64,000 nt of DNA from Marinobacter vinifirmus (GCF_002258215.1 NZ_NEFY01000012.1:26270-90269); one strand, 5' to 3'. Counted from the first letter of the stretch, positions 1 to 13,030 are shown. Program-made: numbers and translations. The notes: generated by a model from the letters alone, not told the origin.

Positions 1-39
1 CGTTACGAGCGCTTAACCAAGTATGAAGGCGGGCGGTAA
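1..39 (+). CDS. accA: 3' end of accA (acetyl-CoA carboxylase carboxyltransferase alpha), partial
   Basis: The window opens inside an open frame that reads RYERLTKYEGGR and then TAA. This resembles the C-terminus of AccA proteins (arginine-tyrosine-x-arginine-leucine near the end), and accA is the usual gene before tilS in Pseudomonas-type genomes. Only 12 codons are visible, so the identification rests on this short tail plus synteny. The frame overlaps the start of tilS by 17 bases, which suggests co-transcription. Confidence 0.65.
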   Translation, partial: RYERLTKYEGGR

Positions 40-1363
40 CACCGCCCGGGCTTCTGGCTGGCCCGGCGACCTGCTCGGGCCGGTCAGTCAACTTCCCGAA
101 TATTCCCGTCTCTGGGTGGCCTTCAGCGGCGGCCTGGATTCCACGCTGTTATTGCAGGCTGCCTCTGCCTGCCACCCCTCTGTTACTGCCCTGCACATCA
201 ATCATCAGCTCCAGCCCAATCATCAGCAGACCGAGCAATTCTGCCGGGATGTCTGCGAGCAGCTGGGTGTTGAATTGTCCGTTGCGCGGGTGGATGTCCC
301 GGTTGGTGCCAGGGGTGCTGGCGGCCTGGAAGATGCGGCCCGTACAGCCCGTTATGAGGTGTTTCACAACACCCTGAACCCGGGCGACATGTTATTGATG
401 GCCCACCACGCCGATGACCAGGCAGAAACGGTCCTTTTCCGGCTGTTGCGGGGCTCCGGTGTCAGCGGGCTGGCCGGAATGCCGAAAACGCGGCCGTTAG
501 GCAAGGGCACTCTGTACCGGCCCTGGCTCGGGGTCAGTCGTGACCGGCTGGAGCAGGTGGCAACGAAACTTGGTGTGCCCTGGGTAGAAGACCCCAGCAA
601 CCAGAGCCGGCAGTTCGACCGCAATTACCTGCGCCACAGTGTTCTGCCGGGCCTGAAGGATCGTTGGCCCGGTTTGTTGAAGCGGGTTGCCCACAGTGCC
701 CGATCCTGCGCCGAAAGTGACCAGCTGAATCAACGCCTGGCGGAGCTTCAGTGGCAGATCTGTTCCGATAGCGGCCGCCTCGCGATTGAGCCGTTCTCAG
801 CCCTGAGTGCCCCCGAGCGCCGCAACCTGGTGCGTTGGTGGATTCAGCGCGAGGGTTTCCCGCCGCCGGCTTTGGCAGGCTGGGACCAGGTTCTGGCTGA
901 ACTGCTTGAAGCCGGAGAGGATCGGGAGCCGGAGCTCCGGGGCGATGGATTCAGCCTGCGCCGTTACCGGGGGCATATCTACCTGGTGCCGGATAATCCT
1001 CCCGCGCCAGAGCCAGTAGCGCTTACCCCCGGGTCGCCAGTGCGTTGGCCCGGCTGGTTGCTGTCGCTGGAATCGGTTGCCCCGGCAGAACAGCAAACAA
1101 CGCCGCCGCCAATAAGGGTATCTACGAGGCAGGGTGGTGAGCGGGTCCGGCTGGCCCGGGGTAAGCCCTCCCGTGCGTTGAAAAACTGGCTGCAGGAACA
1201 GTTCGTTCCACCCTGGGAGCGCTCAGTATTACCGCTGGTCTGGCGGCAAACCAGCGAGGGCGAAGAGCTGATCGGGATTGGCGATTTGTGGTGTTCTGAA
1301 CAATACTCGGGAGGCGCCCCTGCCACCGGCTGGCGGCTGATTGTGGAGAGGGATTGTGATTGA
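23..1363 (+). CDS. tilS: tRNA(Ile)-lysidine synthase TilS
   Basis: TilS ligates lysine to C34 of the CAU-anticodon isoleucine tRNA in an ATP-dependent reaction, so that the tRNA reads AUA. The N-terminal PP-loop is clear: SGGLDST at residues 35-41 after a VAF strand. The adenylation region (HHADDQAET, RGSGVSGLAGM) and a TilS C-terminal domain (about residues 365-440) follow. The length of 446 residues is normal. No in-frame ATG, GTG or TTG lies between residue 1 and the PP-loop strand, so the ATG inside the accA tail is the best start. It gives a leader slightly longer than in E. coli. The gene is essential in most bacteria. Confidence 0.95.
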   Translation: MKAGGNTARASGWPGDLLGPVSQLPEYSRLWVAFSGGLDSTLLLQAASACHPSVTALHINHQLQPNHQQTEQFCRDVCEQLGVELSVARVDVPVGARGAGGLEDAARTARYEVFHNTLNPGDMLLMAHHADDQAETVLFRLLRGSGVSGLAGMPKTRPLGKGTLYRPWLGVSRDRLEQVATKLGVPWVEDPSNQSRQFDRNYLRHSVLPGLKDRWPGLLKRVAHSARSCAESDQLNQRLAELQWQICSDSGRLAIEPFSALSAPERRNLVRWWIQREGFPPPALAGWDQVLAELLEAGEDREPELRGDGFSLRRYRGHIYLVPDNPPAPEPVALTPGSPVRWPGWLLSLESVAPAEQQTTPPPIRVSTRQGGERVRLARGKPSRALKNWLQEQFVPPWERSVLPLVWRQTSEGEELIGIGDLWCSEQYSGGAPATGWRLIVERDCD

Positions 1364-1403
1364 GTACAGAGGGGCTTTCTGGTAGTCTGGCGTCCCATCT
1401 TGA

Positions 1404-3940
<2,537 letters not shown>

Positions 3941-4002
3941 GCTATTTGAAAGACCGCATATTCCTGAGGTTGCCAAACCTGACGGCCTACTGCGGACTAC
4001 GA

Positions 4003-4116
4003 GAGCGAATGACGGGAAAGCCTTGGTGAAAATTTCGAAGGCCAAGGATGGCCTGAGAGAAGCGCACATGGATGTGCTTGTAGCGGTTTTCGCCAAGGCT
4101 TTCCAGTTGTTCGCTC
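4003..4116 (+). repeat. palindromic repeat element, copy A
   Basis: First of five related elements in the window. A 30-base left arm (4003-4032) pairs with a right arm (4087-4116) with 26 Watson-Crick pairs, three G-T wobbles and one mismatch. The 54-base core (4033-4086) contains two hairpins: GGCCA-AGGA-TGGCC at 4040-4053 and GCACA-TGGA-TGTGC at 4064-4077. The core is 52/54 identical to the reverse complement of copy B's core. The strand given is the one on which the hairpin loops read GGA; it is sense to kdsA and eno. Confidence 0.85.
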
Positions 4117-4137
4117 CGGCACCAAATTAAAAGTTAA

Positions 4138-5451
<1,314 letters not shown>

Positions 5452-5505
5452 GTTTTACCGGTAAACTTTGACCTGTCGGTAGTTACGGGCAGGTAACAAA
5501 GTGTT

Positions 5506-5551
5506 AAGGCCATCGCGTTCCGGATGAAAATTCGGAAACGATGGCCTTTTT
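5506..5551 (+). terminator. rho-independent terminator after eno
   Basis: AAGGCCATCG pairs with CGATGGCCTT, with a second inner stem TTCCG/CGGAA, followed by TTTTT. A strong intrinsic terminator. Confidence 0.88.
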
Positions 5552-5651
5552 GCACAGTGACTTACGCGAATTTTTTGCTAATCTACTATAAGGTCTATAC
5601 TTGACGGTCGTAGATATCGTTTAATCTGGTTAATTTCTGAGCTTATTTGGC

Positions 5652-5924
5652 ATGAAAACGCTTTGGGCCATTCTGGTAGTGCTGATTCTCCTGCTGCAGG
5701 TTCGCCTGTGGATCGGGGAGGGTAGCTTTGCGCAGGTTTGGTCGCTGGAGAATTCGATTGCTGAGCAGCGGGCGGAGAATGCCGGGTTGGCGGCGCGTAA
5801 TGACCGGCTGTATGCGGAGGTGCGGAACCTTCGTAATGAGCAGGGTGCTGTGGAAGAGCGGGCCCGGATGAACCTTGGTCTTATTCGCGAAGACGAGACT
5901 TTTTTTCTCGTGGTCGAGAACTGA
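5652..5924 (+). CDS. ftsB: cell division protein FtsB
   Basis: Small bitopic inner-membrane protein of the divisome, which forms the FtsQLB complex and links late assembly to septal peptidoglycan synthesis. The 90 residues show a short cytoplasmic start, one transmembrane helix at about residues 4-21 (TLWAILVVLILLLQVRLW), and a coiled-coil-like periplasmic part (SIAEQRAENAGLAARNDRL). The GEGSFAQVW segment after the helix is typical. Position between eno and ispD matches Pseudomonas and E. coli synteny. Confidence 0.93.
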   Translation: MKTLWAILVVLILLLQVRLWIGEGSFAQVWSLENSIAEQRAENAGLAARNDRLYAEVRNLRNEQGAVEERARMNLGLIREDETFFLVVEN

Positions 5925-5943
5925 TTTCGGCACTGGGTGCTCC

Positions 5944-6051
5944 GAGCACCGGGGAGTGTCTCTCCGGGAACCGCTACGAGCACATCCATGTGCGCTTCTC
6001 TCAGGCCATCCATGGCCTTCGAAATTCCCGGAGAGACACTCCCCGGCGCTC
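5944..6051 (-). repeat. palindromic repeat element, copy B
   Basis: Arms 5944-5970 and 6025-6051 pair over 27 bases with a single mismatch; the arm sequence (CCGGGGAGTGTCTCTCC and outwards) is not shared with other copies. The core 5971-6024 carries the two hairpins at 5980-5993 and 6004-6017, which read CATGGATG at both apices on the minus strand. Here the GGA strand is antisense to the flanking ftsB and ispD genes, unlike the other four copies. Confidence 0.85.
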
Positions 6052-6078
6052 TCCTGACATAGTGCGGGCCTTCCGATT

Positions 6079-6777
6079 ATGAAATCTCAACTTTGGCTTG
6101 TTGTTCCTGCTGCCGGTATCGGCCAGCGCATGAAAGCTGAATGCCCCAAGCAGTACCTCAAGATCAATAACCGTTTTATCCTCGATATCACGCTCTCCCG
6201 TTTACTGGATAACGCGCCGTTCAAGGGCTGTATGGTGCCGTTGAACCCGGCGGATCACTGGTGGCCGGATAGTGAGTCGGCTAAAGATGATCGCATCCAG
6301 ACCTGTACCGGTGGCAAGGAGCGGGCGGATTCGGTGCTTTCGGCGTTGCATGCGTTGGCGGAGCAGGCGGAGGATTCGGACTGGGTGCTGGTGCATGATG
6401 CGGCTCGGCCTTGTCTGCATGGCCATGACCTTTCCAACCTGATTGATACCCTGTCTGATCACCCGGTTGGTGGGCTTTTGGCGGCGCCGGTGGCGGATAC
6501 GTTGAAGCTGGCGGGTGGCGGTGTGCAGCCCGAAGTGGAGGAAACGGTGGACCGGAGCCGGTTGTGGCGGGCGTTGACGCCGCAGATGTTCCGGTTTGGT
6601 GCATTGCGGGCGGCGCTGGAGTCTTGTCTTGAAAACAATCAGCCGGTCACCGATGAGTCCTCTGCCATGGAGTTTTCCGGTAAGATGCCTGTTCTGGTGG
6701 AAGGGCGGCCGGATAATCTGAAGATTACGGTGCCGTCTGACCTTGCTCTGGCCGAGTTTATTCTGGGCCGGCTGTAG
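6079..6777 (+). CDS. ispD: 2-C-methyl-D-erythritol 4-phosphate cytidylyltransferase
   Basis: Third step of the MEP isoprenoid pathway: transfers CMP from CTP to methylerythritol phosphate. The 232-residue protein has the nucleotide-binding loop [19 protein letters not shown], the [10 protein letters not shown] motif and the TDESSAMEF segment near the end. It is followed 46 bases downstream by ispF, the fifth step, a very common pairing. The intervening ispE step is encoded elsewhere. Confidence 0.96.
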   Translation: MKSQLWLVVPAAGIGQRMKAECPKQYLKINNRFILDITLSRLLDNAPFKGCMVPLNPADHWWPDSESAKDDRIQTCTGGKERADSVLSALHALAEQAEDSDWVLVHDAARPCLHGHDLSNLIDTLSDHPVGGLLAAPVADTLKLAGGGVQPEVEETVDRSRLWRALTPQMFRFGALRAALESCLENNQPVTDESSAMEFSGKMPVLVEGRPDNLKITVPSDLALAEFILGRL

Positions 6778-6823
6778 GGTTTTCCCGCCTCTCGTTTATT
6801 TCTGTTTTTTTTCGGAGACGATC

Positions 6824-7303
6824 ATGCGCATTGGTCAGGGCTTTGATGTCCATGCCTTTGGTGAGGGTGATGCTGTCATTCTCGGTGGTGTTGAGATTCC
6901 CCACAGTCACGGCCTGAAAGCCCATTCGGATGGCGATGTGTTGCTGCATGCGCTGGCGGATGCGCTGCTTGGCGCTGTCGCGCTGGGGGATATCGGGCAT
7001 CTGTTCCCGGATACCAGTGACGAATGGGCCGGTGCGGATAGCCGGGACTTGCTTCGGCGGGTGATGGCCCGGGTGCTGGAGGAAGGTTTTTCGGTGGTGA
7101 ACGTGGATACCACCATTATTGCCCAGGCTCCGAAGATGGCGCCCCATGTGGAGGCCATGCGAATGAATATTTCCGAGGACCTGGGGGTGCCGGTGAATCG
7201 GGTCAGTGTTAAGGCCACCACCACCGAAAAGCTGGGGTTCACTGGCCGGGGTGAGGGGATTGCTTGCCAGGCGGTGTGCCTGCTTGAGGCGGTCAGCCTG
7301 TGA
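6824..7303 (+). CDS. ispF: 2-C-methyl-D-erythritol 2,4-cyclodiphosphate synthase
   Basis: Cyclises the CDP-methylerythritol phosphate intermediate of the MEP pathway with loss of CMP; works as a trimer with zinc. The start at the ATG giving [12 protein letters not shown] is supported by an upstream GGAGA and places the zinc ligands at Asp8, His10 and His42 as in E. coli. An upstream in-frame extension would add 27 hydrophobic residues not seen in the family and is not used. Length is 159 residues. The last four bases overlap the GTG start of truD. Confidence 0.96.
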   Translation: MRIGQGFDVHAFGEGDAVILGGVEIPHSHGLKAHSDGDVLLHALADALLGAVALGDIGHLFPDTSDEWAGADSRDLLRRVMARVLEEGFSVVNVDTTIIAQAPKMAPHVEAMRMNISEDLGVPVNRVSVKATTTEKLGFTGRGEGIACQAVCLLEAVSL

Positions 7304-8358
7304 CGGATGCTTCGGTAGAGCCGCGTTGGCGGCTGGAGTGGCCGGTTTCTTCCGGGCAGCGGGTGGGTTCTGCCCGGTTGAAGGTGTCCCCTGAAGATTT
7401 CCGGGTGACCGAGTGTTTGTGGCCGGAGGTCGAAGGCCAGGCCGGTGGTGCCGAAGGTGCCGGTGAGCATCTCTGTGTGCGGCTGGAAAAGTCCGGGGAC
7501 AATACCGAGTTCGTGGCCCGGGAGCTGGCCCAGCTTGCTGGCTGCAAGGCTTTCGAAGTGGGCTTTTGCGGGTTGAAGGACCGTCATGCGGTAACGTCTC
7601 AGTGGTTCAGTCTTTACTGCCCGGGGCGGGAAGCCTCTGATGCGGAATTGCTCAGTGCTATTGGCGAGCGCTGGCGGGTTCTGAACTGGCGGCGCCACGC
7701 CCGCAAGCTGCGCCGGGGCGAACACCAGGCCAACGGGTTCGAGCTGGTGTTGCGCGAGGTTCAGGGCGATCGGCAGGCGATGGAGGCTGCGTTGGCGTTG
7801 CTTGCGGAGCGGGGTGCGCCGAATTATTTCGGGCCCCAGCGCTTCGGTTTTCAGGGCGGCAACCTGGAGCGGGCAGTGAATCTCGATGTTACCCGCCTGA
7901 ACCGGAAGAAGGGCGGTCGTCGTGGCGGTGGCGGAAGCGGTTCGAAAAACGTATTGTACTTTTCGGCGGCACGTTCGTGGTTGTTCAATGAGGTGCTGGC
8001 CGCAAGGGTAGAGGCTGGGCACTGGTTTGAAGCGATGGCCGGTGAACCTGCGGTAGACGGCAGCCCTACAGGCCCCCTGTGGGGCGATGGCGGCACCACG
8101 GCGAGCGGTGATCAGGAGCAGCTGGAACGAGCCGTTGTGGCAGGTCACCCGGAGTTTGAGCGGCTGTTTCTGAGCACCCGCATGAAGCCCGAGCGCCGGG
8201 CTCTGGTTACCCGTCCGGACAATCTTCAGTGGCAATGGCAGGAGGACGATAGCCTCCGGTTACAGTTCGCCTTGCCACCGGGCCAGTACGCCACCACGGT
8301 ACTGGCCGATGTATTCGAGCTGCAGGACATGAGCCTCAGCCGGGATAATAAATACTAA
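7300..8358 (+). CDS. truD: tRNA pseudouridine(13) synthase TruD
   Basis: Makes pseudouridine at position 13 of tRNA(Glu). The 352-residue protein carries the family signature [12 protein letters not shown] with the catalytic aspartate at residue 94, followed by the NYFGPQRFG motif typical of the TruD insertion domain. It starts with GTG overlapping the ispF stop (GTGA), indicating translational coupling. A glycine/arginine-rich stretch ([12 protein letters not shown]) lies near residues 202-215 and is a likely flexible loop. Confidence 0.95.
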   Translation: MTDASVEPRWRLEWPVSSGQRVGSARLKVSPEDFRVTECLWPEVEGQAGGAEGAGEHLCVRLEKSGDNTEFVARELAQLAGCKAFEVGFCGLKDRHAVTSQWFSLYCPGREASDAELLSAIGERWRVLNWRRHARKLRRGEHQANGFELVLREVQGDRQAMEAALALLAERGAPNYFGPQRFGFQGGNLERAVNLDVTRLNRKKGGRRGGGGSGSKNVLYFSAARSWLFNEVLAARVEAGHWFEAMAGEPAVDGSPTGPLWGDGGTTASGDQEQLERAVVAGHPEFERLFLSTRMKPERRALVTRPDNLQWQWQEDDSLRLQFALPPGQYATTVLADVFELQDMSLSRDNKY

Positions 8359-8378
8359 GAAAGCTAGCGGAGAACACT

Positions 8379-9149
8379 GTGCGTATTCTGTTGTCGAATG
8401 ATGATGGCGTGCATTCGCCTGGCCTGATGGCCCTGTTCGAAGGGTTGCAGGGGCTGGGCGAACTTGCCGTAGTTGCCCCGGACCGTGATCACAGCGGGGC
8501 CAGCAATTCCCTGACCCTGAGCCGGCCCCTGACGGTAGAAAAGCACCCCAGTGGCTTCTGGTCGGTAGATGGCACACCCACCGACTGCGTTCACCTGGCC
8601 GTTAACGGTCTTTTCGACAAGCCGTTTGACCGGGTGGTTTCCGGTATCAATACCCACGCCAACCTGGGCGACGACATTATCTATTCCGGCACGGTGGCCG
8701 CGGCTACAGAAGGCCGTCACCTTGGCCTGCCCGCTATTGCAGTGTCCCTGGTTAATAACGGCCACTTCCATTATGAAACCGCCGCGCGGGTGGTTCGGCT
8801 GCTGCTGGAACACAAGCGATACCTGGCCCTGGGCCCCCGCTCGATTCTCAATGTGAATGTACCGGACCTGCCCTGGAGTGAGCTGGCTGGTATCCAGGTG
8901 ACCCGGCTTGGGCATCGTGACCGGGCCGAGGGTGTTGTGCCGGTAACCTGCCCGAGAGGCAAGCGCCGTTACTGGATCGGTGCCGCCGGTGGCGGTGGCG
9001 ATGCCGGCCCGGGCACGGATTTCCACGCGGTTCAGAACGGCTTCGTTTCGGTCACCCCCGTACACATCGACATGACCCGACACGAGGCAATGACCCGACT
9101 GCAAGACTGGGTCGATGACCTTGAGGGCTTCGGGGAGGTGTCGCAATGA
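8379..9149 (+). CDS. surE: 5'-nucleotidase SurE
   Basis: Divalent-metal-dependent phosphatase acting on nucleoside monophosphates and polyphosphate, linked to stationary-phase survival. The metal-binding [10 protein letters not shown] lies at the N-terminus (Asp8, Asp9); the substrate-pocket motifs [20 protein letters not shown] and [18 protein letters not shown] follow. The start is GTG, 20 bases after truD. At 256 residues it is of normal length. It overlaps pcm by four bases (ATGA), the classic surE-pcm arrangement that leads to nlpD-rpoS. Confidence 0.96.
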   Translation: MRILLSNDDGVHSPGLMALFEGLQGLGELAVVAPDRDHSGASNSLTLSRPLTVEKHPSGFWSVDGTPTDCVHLAVNGLFDKPFDRVVSGINTHANLGDDIIYSGTVAAATEGRHLGLPAIAVSLVNNGHFHYETAARVVRLLLEHKRYLALGPRSILNVNVPDLPWSELAGIQVTRLGHRDRAEGVVPVTCPRGKRRYWIGAAGGGGDAGPGTDFHAVQNGFVSVTPVHIDMTRHEAMTRLQDWVDDLEGFGEVSQ

Positions 9150-9802
9150 ATGCCCCGCTTGAAGGCATCGGCATGACCTCGCGGCGCACCCGTTTGCGCC
9201 TGGTGCAGCGATTGCGGGAAGCGGGTATCGAGTCGGACCGGGTGCTGGAGATTATCGGCCAGGTTCCCCGGCATATCTTTCTGGACGAGGCACTGTCACA
9301 CCGTGCCTACGAAGACACGTCATTGCCCATCGGTTACGGGCAGACCCTGTCGCAACCCTATATCGTCGCCCGGATGACGGAATTGTTACTGGCCCACGAA
9401 CCGGAGCGTGTGCTGGAATTGGGAACCGGATCCGGTTACCAGACCGCGGTGTTGTCCCAGGCGTTCCGTGAAATCTTCAGCGTGGAGCGTATCAAGCCGC
9501 TGCAGGATCGGGCCAGGGAGCGTTTGCGGCAACTGAACATTCGTAATGCGATGCTCAAACATGCCGACGGTGGCATGGGCTGGCCTGAAAAAGGTCCGTT
9601 TGAGGGCATTATTGTGACGGCGGCGCCGGTAGAGGTGCCCCGGGAATTACTGGATCAGCTGGCCGATGGTGGTGTGCTGATCGCACCGGTAGGAGAGGAG
9701 AATCAGGTGTTGGTCGAGATCATCCGAAGGGGCGACAGTTTCGAGCGCCGCGAGCTGGAACCGGTGCGGTTTGTGCCCCTGCTTGGCGGAGTGGTTCGTT
9801 AA
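9146..9802 (+). CDS. pcm: protein-L-isoaspartate O-methyltransferase
   Basis: Repairs damaged proteins by methylating isoaspartyl residues with S-adenosylmethionine. The 218-residue protein has the substrate segment [19 protein letters not shown] and the SAM-binding motif [16 protein letters not shown]; it ends with FVPLLGG, the usual C-terminus. Start overlaps surE and the stop overlaps the next start (TAATG), so surE, pcm and the DUF368 gene are probably translated as a coupled set. Confidence 0.96.
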   Translation: MNAPLEGIGMTSRRTRLRLVQRLREAGIESDRVLEIIGQVPRHIFLDEALSHRAYEDTSLPIGYGQTLSQPYIVARMTELLLAHEPERVLELGTGSGYQTAVLSQAFREIFSVERIKPLQDRARERLRQLNIRNAMLKHADGGMGWPEKGPFEGIIVTAAPVEVPRELLDQLADGGVLIAPVGEENQVLVEIIRRGDSFERRELEPVRFVPLLGGVVR

Positions 9803-10776
9803 TGGAGCATAGCCCGGACTCATCGGTGAATCGCAGCCACCATCCGGTGGCTGTGTTTTTAAGGGGCATGGCGATGGGCGCGGCGGATATTGTTCCGGGG
9901 GTTTCCGGGGGCACCATCGCGTTTATTACCGGCATTTACTTCCGGTTGCTGGAGGCCATCAGTGCCGCCCCGGTCGCGTTCGTGCGCCAGTTTCTGAAAG
10001 GTGACATCCGCGGCTTCTGGCAAGCCATTGACGGCACTTTCCTGGTGACCCTGCTGGCTGGTGTGGTTGCCAGTGTGGCCAGCCTGGCTTCGCTGATTAC
10101 CTGGCTGCTGGACAGCCATCCAATCCTGATCTGGAGCTTTTTCTTCGGCCTGATTGTTGCCTCGGTTTGGCACGTGGGGCGCCAGGTCCGTCGTTTTTCG
10201 CCGTTTCTGCTGCTGCCTCTGTGTGCCGGAATTGTTTTTGCCTGGTGGGTAACCACGCTGCCGGCCAGTGAAGTGGCACCCTCACAGCTGGCGTTTTTCG
10301 GGGCCGGGGCACTGGCCATCTGTGCCATGATCCTGCCCGGGATATCCGGCAGCTTTTTGCTGGTGATTATCGGTATGTACTCGCCGGTACTGGCCGCCAT
10401 AAAGTCATTCGAGGTGGCCCATCTGGGGCTGTTCCTGCTGGGTTGTCTGACCGGGCTGCTGTCTGTGGCCCGGCTGATCACCCTGGCATTCCGGCATTTC
10501 CACGACACGGTGCTGGCGCTGCTGACCGGGTTTATGATCGGTGCCCTGAGCAAGGTATGGCCCTGGCAGGAAACCCTGAGCTGGCGCACCAATAGCAAAG
10601 GCCAGGAGGTACCCTTGAGCCAGACCCCGGTTACACCGGACAGCTGGGCCGCTTTAACCGGGCAGGATCCGCAGGTTGTCGTTGCAGTGATGATGGCCCT
10701 GGCTGGATTGGTGCTGGTGCTGGTCCTGGAGTACGCCGGTCGTTTCTCTGCTCAAAGGCAGGCCAAGGCCGGTTAA
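9802..10776 (+). CDS. DUF368 membrane protein, PopT-type undecaprenyl-phosphate translocase family
   Basis: Polytopic inner-membrane protein of 324 residues. Two related half-motifs are visible: ADIVPGVSGGTIAF near residues 29-42 and MILPGISGSFLL near 177-188, as expected for the internally duplicated DUF368 fold. Members of this family have been reported to recycle the lipid carrier undecaprenyl phosphate across the membrane; applying that role here is inference from family. It is inserted between pcm and nlpD, so the gene may ride on the stationary-phase surE-pcm-nlpD-rpoS transcription. A short hairpin (CCGGTT/AACCGG) covers its stop codon. Confidence 0.85.
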   Translation: MEHSPDSSVNRSHHPVAVFLRGMAMGAADIVPGVSGGTIAFITGIYFRLLEAISAAPVAFVRQFLKGDIRGFWQAIDGTFLVTLLAGVVASVASLASLITWLLDSHPILIWSFFFGLIVASVWHVGRQVRRFSPFLLLPLCAGIVFAWWVTTLPASEVAPSQLAFFGAGALAICAMILPGISGSFLLVIIGMYSPVLAAIKSFEVAHLGLFLLGCLTGLLSVARLITLAFRHFHDTVLALLTGFMIGALSKVWPWQETLSWRTNSKGQEVPLSQTPVTPDSWAALTGQDPQVVVAVMMALAGLVLVLVLEYAGRFSAQRQAKAG

Positions 10777-10791
10777 TAAACCGGGAAAAGT

Positions 10792-10873
10792 GTTACCTGG
10801 TGCACAATTTGATTGTTTCAGAAGGTAACAATCCTGTGTGCCAGGTAACTTGGATTCGATTGTGAATTGTGCA
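10792..10873. repeat. overlapping inverted repeats between the DUF368 gene and nlpD
   Basis: GTTACCTGG (10792-10800) pairs with CCAGGTAAC (10841-10849). The immediately following TGCACAATT (10801-10809) pairs with AATTGTGCA (10865-10873). The two foldings share adjacent left arms and could compete. They lie within the 190-base gap upstream of nlpD. Confidence 0.55.
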
Positions 10874-10966
10874 ATATATTAACAAGTTAGTCCTGAAACA
10901 TGAGAAATTGCATCCTGGACGGATGGTTTCTTATACGGTTTTATCATAATCAGGCATTTTTTATAC

Positions 10967-11842
10967 GTGACTCTCTTTAACGGGCGCCATCAAGCAGCAT
11001 TCCGTGTCAGGGCTTCGGCCCTGACAGGAACCCCGTGCTGCAGGCGCCCCGGTCGCCTGGCGCGAGCAGCCGCCTTGCTCCTGCTTACCCTCTTGTTACC
11101 TCTATCCGGCTGTAACACGAACGCCATCTATCAGGACAATCTGTACAACCCCCCGGTTTACTGGGGTACCCATGTGGTCAAGAAGGGCGAGAACCTGTAC
11201 CGAATCGCCTGGCGTTATGGCCGGGACTACCGCGAGCTGGGTAATGCCAATGGCCTGGCGCCGCCCTGGAACCTGCAGGTGGGCCAGGTGCTGCGACTGG
11301 ACAAGAAAGGCCGGATTCCCGAAAGCACCAGAACGGCATCTGCCCCGCGCAGCACCGCTCCCGCCCCGCGCCCCAAGGCGGTAACCCAGCGCCCGAAGGC
11401 GACAACGCCTCCTTCCACCCGTACTACCCGCCCGGCCGGTTCGGCTTCCGGCAGCAGTCAGACGGTGGCCAATGTGCGATGGCACTGGCCGCACGGTGGC
11501 ACTGTTATTGCAGGATATTCCACATCCGGAAAAGTCAATAAAGGTATTGATATTGCCGGAAAACCCGGGGATGCTGTGAAGGCTGCAGCTAATGGAAATG
11601 TGGTTTACGCGGGAAGCGGGTTGCTTGGTTACGGCAACCTGATTATTGTGAATCACAACGAACATTATCTGAGCGCCTACGCACACAACCGCAAGATTCT
11701 GGTGCAGGAAGGGGAGGATGTTAAAGCCGGACAGGTAATCGCCGAGCTGGGAAGTACAGGGACAGACAAGCCGATGTTGCACTTCGAGATTCGCAAGAAT
11801 GGCAATCCGGTAGACCCGTCCCGATACCTGCCCAGACGATAA
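10967..11842 (+). CDS. nlpD: lipoprotein NlpD-like, LysM and degenerate LytM/M23 domains
   Basis: Outer-membrane lipoprotein that activates a septal peptidoglycan amidase during daughter-cell separation. A lipobox LSGC places the lipidated cysteine at residue 49. One LysM peptidoglycan-binding domain (HVVKKGENLYRIAWRYG) covers about residues 68-111, a Pro/Thr/Arg-rich linker follows, and the C-terminal M23 domain starts near residue 185 (NKGIDIAG, YLSAYAHN, LHFEIRKNG). As in E. coli NlpD, the first metal-ligand histidine is absent, pointing to an activator rather than an enzyme. The GTG start gives an unusually long arginine-rich leader before the hydrophobic signal; no better start is visible. 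It is followed by rpoS. Confidence 0.9.
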   Translation: MTLFNGRHQAAFRVRASALTGTPCCRRPGRLARAAALLLLTLLLPLSGCNTNAIYQDNLYNPPVYWGTHVVKKGENLYRIAWRYGRDYRELGNANGLAPPWNLQVGQVLRLDKKGRIPESTRTASAPRSTAPAPRPKAVTQRPKATTPPSTRTTRPAGSASGSSQTVANVRWHWPHGGTVIAGYSTSGKVNKGIDIAGKPGDAVKAAANGNVVYAGSGLLGYGNLIIVNHNEHYLSAYAHNRKILVQEGEDVKAGQVIAELGSTGTDKPMLHFEIRKNGNPVDPSRYLPRR

Positions 11843-12031
11843 ATCAGGGGAGCCGGAAGTTCCCTCGTTGATTACCCGACGTCCTGACTGATACCGCACA
11901 AGACAAGAACAAGAATGGCAACGGTGATTGCCAGCCAACAAGCAACTGTCCTGAAGAAAACCAACATTGAAAGCCCGCAATAACAAGAAGTATCGGGCGA
12001 AAACAGGATTATTGAGAGGCGGGGTAACGTA

Positions 12032-13030
12032 ATGTCAGCAGAGCAAGAAGACATCATCATTGATCGCGTTGCAGAGATGGAAGACTCAGACGATCATATC
12101 TTGGCCGAGGACAAGCCTGATAAGGCCGCGGCTGAAGACCCGGTGGCGGAAACCGAAGAGGGTTTTCCGGCCCAGGGCAAATACTTCACCAGCGCAAAGC
12201 AGCTGGATGCCACCCAGTTATACCTTAACGAAATCGGTTTCTCTCCCTTACTGACACCCGAAGAAGAAGTGTACTTTGCGCGCCTGGCCCGTAAGGGCGA
12301 AGAGGCTGGTCGCAAGCGCATGATTGAAAGTAACCTTCGGCTGGTGGTCAAGATTGCCCGGCGTTACGTGAACCGCGGGCTCACCCTGTTGGATCTGATC
12401 GAAGAAGGTAACCTGGGCCTGATTCGTGCGGTCGAGAAGTTCGACCCGGAGCGGGGCTTCCGGTTCTCTACCTACGCCACCTGGTGGATCCGCCAGACCA
12501 TCGAGCGGGCGATCATGAACCAGACCCGCACCATCCGTTTGCCGATTCACGTGGTCAAGGAACTGAACCTGTACCTGCGTGCGGCCCGGGAGCTCACCCA
12601 GAAGCTGGACCATGAGCCGACGGCGGAAGAGATTGCCCGGATGGTGGATAAGCCGGTCGCAGACGTAAAGCGTATGCTGGGGCTGAACGAACGGGTGGCC
12701 TCCATGGATACGCCTATAGGTGTGGGGAGTGACAAGTCCCTGATGGACACCGTGGCCGATGAAGGTGCGTCTGATCCCGCCGATGTGCTGCAGGATGATG
12801 ATATCTGTTCCAGCCTGGAAAAGTGGATAGACCAGCTGAGTGACAAACAACAGGAAGTGCTGTCTCGCCGTTTCGGTTTGCGGGGTTATCCCATCAGTAC
12901 CCTGGAAGAGGTGGGGCAGGAGATTGGCCTGACCCGCGAACGGGTGCGGCAGATTCAGGTAGAAGCCCTGCGTCGCTTGCGGGAAATCCTGGAGAAGGAC
13001 GGTCTGTCAGGTAATCTGCTGTTTAACTAA
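12032..13030 (+). CDS. rpoS: RNA polymerase sigma factor RpoS
   Basis: Stationary-phase and general stress sigma factor of the sigma-70 family, 332 residues. Region 2 is complete ([48 protein letters not shown]); region 3 begins at [17 protein letters not shown], and region 4 carries the helix-turn-helix [18 protein letters not shown]. The order nlpD-rpoS is the usual one. The start is preceded by GAGGCGGGG. The 189-base leader from nlpD has small hairpin potential (GGCAA/TTGCC near 11,920), and in relatives the main rpoS promoter lies inside nlpD; that is inference here. Confidence 0.97.
   Translation: MSAEQEDIIIDRVAEMEDSDDHILAEDKPDKAAAEDPVAETEEGFPAQGKYFTSAKQLDATQLYLNEIGFSPLLTPEEEVYFARLARKGEEAGRKRMIESNLRLVVKIARRYVNRGLTLLDLIEEGNLGLIRAVEKFDPERGFRFSTYATWWIRQTIERAIMNQTRTIRLPIHVVKELNLYLRAARELTQKLDHEPTAEEIARMVDKPVADVKRMLGLNERVASMDTPIGVGSDKSLMDTVADEGASDPADVLQDDDICSSLEKWIDQLSDKQQEVLSRRFGLRGYPISTLEEVGQEIGLTRERVRQIQVEALRRLREILEKDGLSGNLLFN

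Noticed and set aside
5552..5651. A sigma-70 promoter for ftsB around TTGACGG or TATAAG
   Set aside because: Candidate -35 and -10 boxes do not pair at acceptable spacing, so I did not list one.
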